Positions 1 to 5,213 of a stretch of 5,698 nucleotides of DNA are shown here, one piece after another (positions within the stretch are counted from its first letter, which is position 1; every line of letters begins with the position of its first letter). Where the stretch lies: positions 1 to 5,698 of the forward strand of contig JAENXG010000164.1 in assembly GCA_016649675.1 (NCBI GenBank). Reading direction: 5' to 3'. The notes beneath the pieces are model-generated. The model did no database searches. It saw nothing but the letters and a program-made list of their open reading frames with translations, and was not told where the DNA came from. The stretch is from Methyloceanibacter sp. GTDB lineage: Bacteria; Pseudomonadota; Alphaproteobacteria; Rhizobiales; Methyloligellaceae. The position numbers and the translations under genes are program-made.

Positions 1-1
1 C

Positions 2-193
2 CAGGCCATGGCGATGACGGCCGACGCCCGCAATACCGACCCCGCTTGCGCGCTCTCGCCCTATCACGGCGAGATGGTGGCGCTCGCCCGCTCGGAAGCG
101 GCCAAGCCGCCGACGCCCTTCGTCTATCGCAATCCGCGCAACATCCCGCGAGCAGTACCGAAACTGGCCGCGCGCTTTCCCTTCTCGCAATGA
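2..193 (+). CDS. C-terminal end of an unrecognised protein (5' end outside window)
   Basis: An open frame enters from the left edge and stops with TGA at 191-193, giving about 63 residues. The visible part contains a run of Ala/Arg-rich helix-like sequence and ends in a basic, proline-containing tail (…NPRNIPRAVPKLAARFPFSQ). I see no Cys/His metal motif, no membrane segment and no family signature that I recognise. The reading is more protein-like than the overlapping frame that ends at 237, and codons favour G/C in third position as in the neighbours. It ends 43 bases before nirK on the same strand, so co-transcription is possible but not shown. The internal ATG at position 8 should not be taken as the start, because the frame is open to the window edge. 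Confidence 0.5.
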   Translation, partial: QAMAMTADARNTDPACALSPYHGEMVALARSEAAKPPTPFVYRNPRNIPRAVPKLAARFPFSQ

Positions 194-236
194 TAGTGGT
201 AGTGAAGCCATACCCGACGCCAGCGGCGACAACCTG

Positions 237-2201
237 ATGATGAAAACCACTCACAAATGGTACAGCCTGATAATTGCGCTGGTGATCACGGTCTGTGTGA
301 TTCTGGGTGGGTTCTACCTTGGCGCGGCGCATGTCGGTTTCTCTGCGACGCACGGGATCCAAGCGTCAGGCCCGCCAGCCATGACGGTCGCGCTGGCGCC
401 GTCAACGTCAGCGAAAAATCTGGAGCCCGAACCTTCCGCGGCACCGATGTCCGCGACCCCGCCAACACCGGCTTCGCCCCAAAGTCCTCCTCTCATGGCC
501 GAGAGCAGCGGAGAGGCCGGTGCTATTCCCGGCTCAGCAGCACCGGTAATCGGCGGCGATGCAGTCGCGGGCAGGCAGGTCTTCAAGAAATGTGAGGCGT
601 GCCATTCTCTAGAGGCTGGTAAGAACCTGGTCGGACCCTCGCTTGCAGGAGTCACCGGCCGCAAAGCTGGCTCGGAGCCCGACTATGATTACTCGCCGGC
701 CATGAAGCAGAGTAACCTCGTTTGGAGTCCTGCAACTCTCGATTCTTATCTTACTGATCCGCAGAAGGTGGTGCCGGGAAACAAGATGCCGTTTCCCGGA
801 CTGAAGACCGATCGTGACCGCGCTGACGTAATCGCTCTGCTGTCGAGTATTGGAGGCAACCTGCCGCAGCCTGCAGCCGCGACAAGTAGCGGCGCCAGCC
901 CAAATCCTGTCGTCAGCTATCTTCCCGACGCAAAGTACACGTTGCGTTCTGGAATCGGGGAAGGACGGTTGGTTTTCATCGGCGAAGGCGGTGACATTGA
1001 CGGCAAAGTGAATCCGGTTTTGTCGGCGGCCGAAGGACAGGTCGTCCAGCTCACGCTGATTAACGGTGAGGGAGCCGAGCACGACATTGTTTTTCCTGAC
1101 CAGGACGCCAAGTCGCCGCGCGTGACGGGAAAGGGCGCGAGCACGACGATCGCCTTCCGGGCTGCGAAGTCCGGAGATTTCATCTATTTCTGCAGCGTTC
1201 CTGGGCATCAGGCTGCAGGTATGCAGGGCCAGTTTATCGTCACACCGAAGCCGCCCGCACAAGCGGTTGTTGAAGCGGACATTTCGCGCGAGCCGTCTGA
1301 CCTGCCGCCGCCGATCGGCAAACGCGACCCGCAGACAGTGCGCGTAGACCTGCTCAGCGTCGAGGTTGAGGGGCGCCTCGCGGAAGGAACGACCTTCGGT
1401 TACTGGACATTCAACGGGAAAGTCCCCGGACCCTTCATCAGGGTGCGGGTGGGGGACACAATCGAAATCCACCTTAAGAACTCTGCTGACAGCTCGATGA
1501 TGCATTCGGTGGACTTCCACGCCGCAACTGGGCCCGGTGGAGGTTCGGCAGTCCTGCAGGTCGGTCCAGGTGAAGAGAAATCGATGACTTGGAAGGCCCT
1601 AATACCGGGGCTCTACGTCTATCATTGTGCAACCCCCATGGTCGCCGAACATATCGCCAACGGAATGTATGGTCTCATTCTGGTCGAGCCGGAGGGCGGC
1701 CTGCCTCCGGTGGACCGCGAGTTCTACGTAATGCAAGGCGAGATCTACACCGGCGCGCCGTTCGGCAAGCGTGGTAGCCAGGACTTCAGCGTTGAAAAGC
1801 TGCTGAGCGAGCACCCGGAATATTTCGTGTTTAATGGCTCGGTTGGCGCCATCTCGAAGCTCCACCCGCTCCTTGCAAATGTGGGCGAGACTGTGCGGAT
1901 CTTCTTCGGCGTCGGGGGACCGAACTTTACGTCATCCTTCCATGTCATCGGAGAAATTTTTGACAGGGTCTACCTGCTGGGAGGCTTGGAGAGCCCTCCC
2001 CTTGAAGGCATCCAGACCGTTACGGTACCACCCGGCGGTGCAGCGATAGTCGAGTTTAAGTTGCAGGTTCCCGGCAATTATACGTTGGTCGATCATGCGC
2101 TTGCGCGGGCAGAGAAGGGGCTGGTCGGTATTCTCCATGTCGAGGGGCCAAGCAATCCCGACATCTACAATGGTCAGGTGATGCCCGGCATGGGGCACTA
2201 G
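237..2201 (+). CDS. nirK: Four-part copper-containing nitrite reductase: cytochrome c + cupredoxin + NirK core
   Basis: Dissimilatory nitrite reductase, reducing nitrite to nitric oxide in the periplasm. Residues 9-31 form a hydrophobic segment behind a basic N-terminus (membrane anchor or signal peptide), followed by a Pro/Ala/Ser linker to about 103. Residues 104-208 are a class I cytochrome c with CEACH at 119-123 and probable axial Met184. Residues about 225-337 are a plastocyanin-like cupredoxin with all type 1 copper ligands: His282, Cys319, His324, Met329. Residues about 366-635 are the two-domain NirK core. Type 1 ligands are His423, Cys464, His472, Met477; type 2 ligands are His428, His463, His620; the catalytic pair is Asp426 and His569. 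The core resembles Neisseria AniA and Nitrosomonas NirK (HIANGMYGLILVEP, SSFHVIGEIFD, GNYTLVDH). Typical NirK is about 350-380 residues, so the extra length is the two N-terminal electron-carrier domains. ATG codons stand at 237 and 240; no strong Shine-Dalgarno is visible. Known relatives carry either an N-terminal cupredoxin (Hyphomicrobium denitrificans) or a heme domain (C-terminal in Ralstonia pickettii). Intramolecular electron relay is inference. Confidence 0.95.
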   Translation: MMKTTHKWYSLIIALVITVCVILGGFYLGAAHVGFSATHGIQASGPPAMTVALAPSTSAKNLEPEPSAAPMSATPPTPASPQSPPLMAESSGEAGAIPGSAAPVIGGDAVAGRQVFKKCEACHSLEAGKNLVGPSLAGVTGRKAGSEPDYDYSPAMKQSNLVWSPATLDSYLTDPQKVVPGNKMPFPGLKTDRDRADVIALLSSIGGNLPQPAAATSSGASPNPVVSYLPDAKYTLRSGIGEGRLVFIGEGGDIDGKVNPVLSAAEGQVVQLTLINGEGAEHDIVFPDQDAKSPRVTGKGASTTIAFRAAKSGDFIYFCSVPGHQAAGMQGQFIVTPKPPAQAVVEADISREPSDLPPPIGKRDPQTVRVDLLSVEVEGRLAEGTTFGYWTFNGKVPGPFIRVRVGDTIEIHLKNSADSSMMHSVDFHAATGPGGGSAVLQVGPGEEKSMTWKALIPGLYVYHCATPMVAEHIANGMYGLILVEPEGGLPPVDREFYVMQGEIYTGAPFGKRGSQDFSVEKLLSEHPEYFVFNGSVGAISKLHPLLANVGETVRIFFGVGGPNFTSSFHVIGEIFDRVYLLGGLESPPLEGIQTVTVPPGGAAIVEFKLQVPGNYTLVDHALARAEKGLVGILHVEGPSNPDIYNGQVMPGMGH

Positions 2202-2308
2202 TCACTCGTGAACTCGGTCGAGCGCCGAATGTAACTCGATCGCGAGGGGATCGCGGGCAGCGAAAGTCAAGAAAAGCCTTGGTCGAGAAGCCCCTCGAGG
2301 TCGGCGAG

Positions 2309-2326
2309 GTTTGCAGCACCGCAAAC
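2309..2326. promoter_or_regulatory. FNR/NnrR-type operator-like dyad
   Basis: Perfect inverted repeat GTTTGC-N6-GCAAAC. Read as a 14-mer at 2311-2324 it is TTGCA-GCAC-CGCAA, which has the TTG-N8-CAA layout of FNR/CRP-family regulators. It comes close to the NnrR sites described for alphaproteobacterial denitrification genes (TTGCG-N4-CACAA type). It lies about 165 bases upstream of the CBS start, in non-coding DNA. The site is seen directly; the regulator is inferred. Confidence 0.45.
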
Positions 2327-2352
2327 TATGGTTTGATCTGCTTCCAGTTCGG

Positions 2353-2383
2353 TTGGCGGGATTACAGCCATGCTACATATATT
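2353..2383 (+). promoter_or_regulatory. Possible promoter for the CBS gene
   Basis: TTGGCG at 2353-2358 followed 15 bases later by TACATA at 2374-2379, with TATATT overlapping at 2378-2383. Spacing is short for the first pair and long (19) for the second, so the match is weak. If the -10 is right, the start point would be near 2386-2390, about 70 bases downstream of the centre of the dyad at 2309-2326, an upstream-activator arrangement. Suggestive only. Confidence 0.2.
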
Positions 2384-2487
2384 TTCGCATCGTCGCTGAC
2401 GCCTACAACAGGAATACACAGCGGATCGCCAGCACAAAACCTCACCCAGTCAAACCACTGCGAGAATGGAATCGGAAGGACGAGGTG

Positions 2488-2930
2488 ATGTTCGTCGACA
2501 GAATTATACCTACCGCCCGCAAACGGCTTGTCACGATTCCTGAAAGCGCCAAACTCCTCGAGGCGGCGAAGCTTCTGCGCAACGCTGATACCGATATTGT
2601 TGTGGTATGCGCTTCTGATGGGTTACTGGCCGGCGTTATCACAAAAACAGACGTAGTTAACCAGATCAGCCATTGTCAGGGAGACAGCTGCACAACGGCA
2701 GCTTCATCCGTCATGACACGGGACGTCGTCGTTTGCCGATCCGGCGATTTGCTGTATGGCGTCTGGTCGAAATGAAGGAGAGGAGATTGAAAAACGTTCC
2801 CCTTACGGATTTGGAGTCACGCCCGGTAGGCGTGCTCAATGCACGAGATGCGCTCGAGATACTTTTGCAGGAAGTCGAGGACGAGGAATCGCTACTGCGC
2901 GACTATGTTATGTGTGTTGGATACCACTAA
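2488..2930 (+). pseudogene. Two-CBS-domain protein, frame broken near base 2772
   Basis: CBS pairs bind adenine nucleotides and act as regulatory modules; stand-alone proteins of about 145 residues are common. The first part (95 residues, stop at 2773-2775) carries CBS1 at about residues 6-64, including AKLLRNADTDIVVV and LAGVITKTDVV, then VMTRDVVVCRSGD opening CBS2. The rest of CBS2 continues in the frame one base back: MKERRLKNVPLTD, then RPVGVLNARDALEILLQEVE and a C-terminus ending VMCVGYH, stopping at 2928-2930. Together the pieces give about 147 residues, the usual family size, so a single base appears lost near GTCGAAATGAAG. The start at 2488 is supported by AAGGA at 2476-2480, seven bases upstream. 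The junction reads ATGA, with the stop of part one overlapping an ATG that opens part two, so translational coupling of two half-proteins is an alternative. A sequencing error is also possible. The partner or target is unknown. Confidence 0.75.
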
Positions 2931-2944
2931 CAGGCGTTCTTTTT

Positions 2945-2962
2945 GGCGAGCTACAGCTCGCC
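2945..2962. repeat. Perfect 8-bp inverted repeat just after the CBS gene
   Basis: GGCGAGCT-AC-AGCTCGCC, able to form a stable stem-loop (7-bp stem with a TACA loop), 14 bases after the stop of the CBS frame. The T-run lies before the stem on the plus strand, and after the stem on the minus strand the bases are A, so it is not a canonical intrinsic terminator in either direction. It may still help end or stabilise transcripts of the converging genes. Confidence 0.45.
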
Positions 2963-3053
2963 GCGGGATGCCTTCGTTTCCTTGACCGGTCGCGCCCGAG
3001 CGCGCGTCTAGGCCGGTTCTATTTCACGTAGTGTTCGACCGGCGCAACTATAT

Positions 3054-3224
3054 CTATGATCGTGCGGAACAACATCGTCCAGCGAAGAAAAGATTCTCGC
3101 GCGCAAGCCAGTTTCGCGTGAAACTGGGAATCAAGCGTTCTCCGATCAGCGTGATGAGCGCAATCCCGGCCGCGATGCCAATTCGCCTTCCAAGTTCCGC
3201 TGACCCGTTCTGAGCAGAGGCCAT
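3054..3224 (-). pseudogene. NnrS-like fragment (internal piece of the NO-response membrane protein)
   Basis: A 56-residue minus-strand frame from ATG at 3222-3224 to TAG at 3054-3056. After a short polar start it reads RIGIAAGIALITLIGERLIP and then SFTRNWLAREN. That is a membrane helix followed by the (I/V)PSFTRNWL-type motif that I associate with NnrS, a polytopic heme/copper membrane protein of about 400 residues found with denitrification and NO-stress genes. The frame then degenerates into LFFAGRCCSARS and stops. Neither the N-terminal helices nor the C-terminal half is present in any frame nearby, so this would be an internal remnant. Its ATG follows the stop of the AhpD-like gene by two bases, so it could still be transcribed with that gene. 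The identity rests on one motif read from memory. A small unrelated membrane peptide is the alternative. Confidence 0.45.
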
Positions 3225-3226
3225 AC

Positions 3227-3583
3227 TCAGTCAGCCGATCGACTCCTTTGTTTCTCTTCCTCTTCGGCGAGCGCGGCGATCATCAGAGCCGAGTGCGCAT
3301 AGGCCCCACCGGCACGCATCTCAGCCGCTACCCAGATCGCTTCCATCAGTTCTTCCGGCGTCGCCCCCGCGCGCAGCGCCGCCTTGGTGTGACCGTTGAT
3401 GCAATAGGGGCACTGCGTCACATGGGCGACTGCGACTGCAATAATCTGCTTGATCTTTGCGGGAAGAACCCCATCAGCGAAAGCCGCTTTGCTGAACGCG
3501 TCAAAGGCTGCCTGCTGGCTCGGTGCAAGGCTCCTGCGCTTCTGCGCTGTTTCACGGCTCGGAAGCGGATACATTTCACCCAT
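3227..3583 (-). CDS. AhpD-like carboxymuconolactone decarboxylase family protein
   Basis: A 118-residue protein of the alkylhydroperoxidase D-like/CMD fold, a small all-helical cytoplasmic family that forms oligomers. The redox motif C58-P-Y-C61-I-N-G-H65 is intact, preceded by KQIIAVAVAHVTQ and followed by TKAALRAGATPEELMEAIWV and AGGAYAHSALM. Members with CxxC plus His usually act as thiol-dependent peroxidases or reductases. The Glu found twelve residues before the first Cys in AhpD (Glu118 there) is Gln46 here, so the proton-relay chemistry may differ and peroxidase activity is not certain. The length is normal for a single-domain member. The start is well fixed: AAAGGAG at 3597-3591 (minus strand) lies seven bases upstream of the ATG. 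A TATATT at 3625-3620 could be a -10 element, but I see no good -35. The gene converges on the CBS gene and is followed by the NnrS-like fragment. Its substrate is unknown. Confidence 0.9.
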   Translation of the reverse strand: MGEMYPLPSRETAQKRRSLAPSQQAAFDAFSKAAFADGVLPAKIKQIIAVAVAHVTQCPYCINGHTKAALRAGATPEELMEAIWVAAEMRAGGAYAHSALMIAALAEEEEKQRSRSAD

Positions 3584-3590
3584 GACTCAG

Positions 3591-3597
3591 CTCCTTT
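3591..3597 (-). promoter_or_regulatory. Strong ribosome binding site of the AhpD-like gene
   Basis: AAAGGAG on the minus strand, seven bases before the ATG at 3583. It is the clearest Shine-Dalgarno in the window and decides the start of this gene. Confidence 0.8.
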
Positions 3598-3831
3598 CGA
3601 TCTTCTCGGACGCCTGGCCAATATACTGCCTGAGGCCACTGCACCAGCGGCGTTTAGGCACCCTGCAGGTTCACCCATCCCCGCCTAGCTGGCGAGCATC
3701 GTAACGTATTGCCGCAGTGCTCGCTCGTCGACGCTCACTTCGAGCCGCTTCCTTCACCGCCTCGAACGGCAGCGGGCTCGCCCCGGGGACATGGACAACA
3801 ATTAAGTTCGCCGGATCACCGTTCCAGATGT

Positions 3832-4017
3832 GTGATTGACGCGTCAGCGCTCGTTGCCCAAGGAATGCCATTGGCGGTAAAGAAATCCCGTTATGAAAGC
3901 GGCTTGGGCGGCCTACGCCTCCTGGGAGTTTACGCCGCGGGCGACATAGTGCTATGGCCCGACCCGCATTCAGGTGAAAACATCCGCGTCGAGCACTGGG
4001 TTGTTGCCGAGCGCCAA
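3832..4017 (+). pseudogene. Fragment of an AIF/ferredoxin-reductase-type FAD oxidoreductase
   Basis: Within a longer open frame (3709-4128), only the middle resembles a protein family. GVYAAGDI at 3925-3948 is the second FAD-binding motif of the pyridine nucleotide-disulfide oxidoreductase fold. The text that follows, WPDPHSGENIRVEHWVVAER, is typical of the rubredoxin/ferredoxin reductase and AIF-like group just after that motif. Upstream, ALVAQGMPLAV at about 3847-3879 fits the usual ALAEQAGL stretch at the right distance, but the 15 residues in between look scrambled, as after compensating indels. The rest of the enzyme, normally about 400 residues, is absent: no GxGxxG Rossmann motifs upstream and no C-terminal domain downstream. 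It is therefore a remnant, not a working gene. The fold assignment is firm from the motif; the exact subfamily is inference. Confidence 0.6.
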
Positions 4018-4586
4018 GTGATCTTCATCGCATCCATTTCCGCATTCCCGGCCGTCCACATCTTCATGGTGTCACGGGCCCTAAAATTGTCCCCGCTCGC
4101 GAGCCCACGGTTGCCGCTTCCACGCTAACCGCCTCGCCGGCCAATCGGCTTCCGGTTGGTCTTCTCAAAATACTTCGAAATTGAAAAATGCCGGGATCAT
4201 TCGGAAACTCGAACCGGCCTAATGTCCCATGCCGCAGGCAAAGGCTTGATGCCCTGGTCGAGCCATTCCTCTATTGGCCAGATACTCACTATCCATTGAA
4301 TGCCCATTCACCGATGCTGCGCCGCCGCGCGCACCTGTCCTTAAGACCCGATAGCCGCGCGTCGAGCACGACAATCGAGCCGGAATAGAGATCAGGTGGA
4401 CGGATCGCCCGTTCGAGAGCGCTGCCGCCCGGCGAACACTAGAGCCTAATGTGAGGGCTAATCCATGGTGCTCGATCTCGTTCCGATCTGGAATCGGTCC
4501 CGCGGCTGGATCTGAGTAGTTTCCGAGTCTACCGCCGCGGGCCTTCCGCTCGCTAAAGTCGGATCGAACATTGGATAGGGACGGCA
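4018..4586. other. 569-base stretch without a supportable gene
   Basis: No frame on either strand here shows a recognisable domain. The open minus-strand frame at 4219-4815 overlaps the real DUF2231 gene antisense and is compositionally a shadow. A small minus-strand frame at 4197-4307 (36 residues, with WPIEEWLDQGIKPLPAAWDI) looks protein-like and could be the tail of a decayed gene. Another piece just upstream of it in a different frame (ends …RRRSIGEWAFNG) also reads plausibly. I could not assign either. The promoter of the DUF2231 gene must lie near the right end, but I see no clear -35/-10 pair. Confidence 0.5.
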
Positions 4587-5030
4587 ATGCGTACCCCTGC
4601 GAGTATCGCCAAGCATCCGATCCATCCCATGCTGGTTGTTTTTCCACTCGGCCTGTGGATTTTTTCTCTGATCTGCGACCTAATTGGTCTGAGTGTCGCC
4701 GCGCCGGCTGTCTGGCACACGGTGGCGTTCTACACCATGGTAGGCGGGTTGATCGGCGCCCTTGCCGCGGCGGTGCCGGGGCTGATCGACTTCCTCTACT
4801 ATAAGGGCGGCGCATCCCCAGTTTACAAAATAGCTCTCACGCACATGACGATCAATCTCACCGTCGTCGTGCTGTATGCGGTGAATATCTGGCTACGCAC
4901 CAGCGGTCAGGAAAGCATGAAAGTTTCCGTTATCCTTTCGGTGATCGGCGTGGGCATGATCGCCGTGTCGGGGTGGCTCGGTGGCCAAATGGTGCACGTC
5001 TATGGCGTAGGGGTTGAGACGCGCGAATAA
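4587..5030 (+). CDS. DUF2231 family four-helix membrane protein
   Basis: A 147-residue integral inner-membrane protein. It opens with the family hallmark HPIHPMLVVFPLGLW (residues 10-24). Hydrophobic helices lie at about 15-37, 43-70, 84-103 and 113-132. It ends with SGWLGGQMVHVYGVGV (128-143), the usual DUF2231 closing motif. Histidines 10, 13, 86 and 137 sit near membrane ends and could bind heme or metal; that is a suggestion only, as no function is established for the family to my knowledge. Length is normal for a stand-alone member. The start at 4587 places the HPxHP motif at the usual distance from the N-terminus, with a modest AGGGA at 4577-4581 upstream. It is followed 183 bases later by the DUF488 gene on the same strand. 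There is no sign of truncation. Confidence 0.9.
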   Translation: MRTPASIAKHPIHPMLVVFPLGLWIFSLICDLIGLSVAAPAVWHTVAFYTMVGGLIGALAAAVPGLIDFLYYKGGASPVYKIALTHMTINLTVVVLYAVNIWLRTSGQESMKVSVILSVIGVGMIAVSGWLGGQMVHVYGVGVETRE

Positions 5031-5033
5031 CGG

Positions 5034-5056
5034 TGCGGTTGCGCAGAAGGACCGCA
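5034..5056 (+). terminator. Weak stem-loop after the DUF2231 gene
   Basis: TGCGGT (5034-5039) pairs with ACCGCA (5051-5056) across an 11-base loop, four bases after the stop codon. There is no T-run directly behind it; the next T-run is at 5087-5091. It may be a weak or factor-dependent terminator, or have no function. Confidence 0.2.
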
Positions 5057-5113
5057 ATGACTCGGTTCCGTTGGAATAAGTCGACCTTTTTATCGGGTTT
5101 GCCGTGATCGCGT

Positions 5114-5133
5114 GGGAACAACACGTCGTTCCC
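5114..5133. repeat. Inverted repeat between the DUF2231 and DUF488 genes
   Basis: GGGAAC-N8-GTTCCC, with two further inner base pairs after one mismatch, lying 81 bases before the DUF488 start. It could be an operator or a stem-loop. The GGAAC half resembles a -35 of alphaproteobacterial EcfG-type sigma factors, but no matching CGTT-type -10 is seen at the right distance on either strand. Confidence 0.3.
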
Positions 5134-5213
5134 AACCGCCCAGAGCCGCCTTTAACAAGGTACACGCCGTCAGGGCGGTCACGCAATCCGAACAAGTTGA
5201 TCGAGAAAGCACG

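Larger units (their letters stand above)
2202..2487. other. Intergenic region between nirK and the CBS gene
   Basis: This 286-base gap has no coding frame I can support. It holds weak dyads near the nirK end: CTCG-ATCG-CGAG at 2236-2247, and TCGAG/CTCGA at 2283-2298. Neither is followed by a T-run, so no convincing intrinsic terminator for nirK is seen. It also holds the FNR/NnrR-type dyad at 2309-2326 and an AT-rich stretch at 2374-2385, listed separately. The length and the dyad suggest that the CBS gene has its own promoter rather than being read only from nirK. Confidence 0.6.

Noticed and set aside
177..190. Possible FNR/NnrR half-site (TTCCC-TTCT-CGCAA) upstream of nirK
   Set aside because: Only the right half fits the TTG-N8-CAA layout, and it lies inside the end of the upstream coding frame. 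Not enough to call an operator.
609..1520. Long minus-strand open frame (303 codons) inside nirK
   Set aside because: It lies fully antisense to the nirK coding sequence, where every heme and copper motif is on the plus strand. Its translation is Arg-rich with no domain; a GC-rich shadow frame.
2764..2775. Programmed -1 ribosomal frameshift in the CBS gene
   Set aside because: The junction GTCGAAATGA has no X-XXY-YYZ slippery heptamer and no evident downstream stem-loop. A deletion, sequencing error or ATGA coupling is simpler.
3108..3127. Perfect 8-bp inverted repeat CCAGTTTC-GCGT-GAAACTGG
   Set aside because: It coincides with the SFTRNW codons of the NnrS-like fragment, so the symmetry can arise from coding sequence. 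No T-run follows on either strand.
3031..3213. Plus-strand 60-codon frame
   Set aside because: It is antisense to the NnrS-like fragment, has no ribosome binding site, and has no recognisable motif.
3671..3871. Minus-strand 66-codon frame containing NLIVVHVPGASPLPFEAV
   Set aside because: It reads somewhat like protein, but has no ribosome binding site or recognised family and partly overlaps the flavoenzyme fragment antisense. It could be a remnant; not strong enough to list.
3709..4128. Whole 139-codon plus-strand frame as one real gene
   Set aside because: Only the middle (3832-4017) matches a flavoenzyme. The first 40 and last 35 residues are low-complexity Pro/Ser/Arg sequence, so the full frame is not a natural protein.
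4219..4815. Minus-strand open frame of 198 codons
   Set aside because: It overlaps the start of the DUF2231 gene antisense, is dominated by Arg/Ser/Gly, and shows no family motif.
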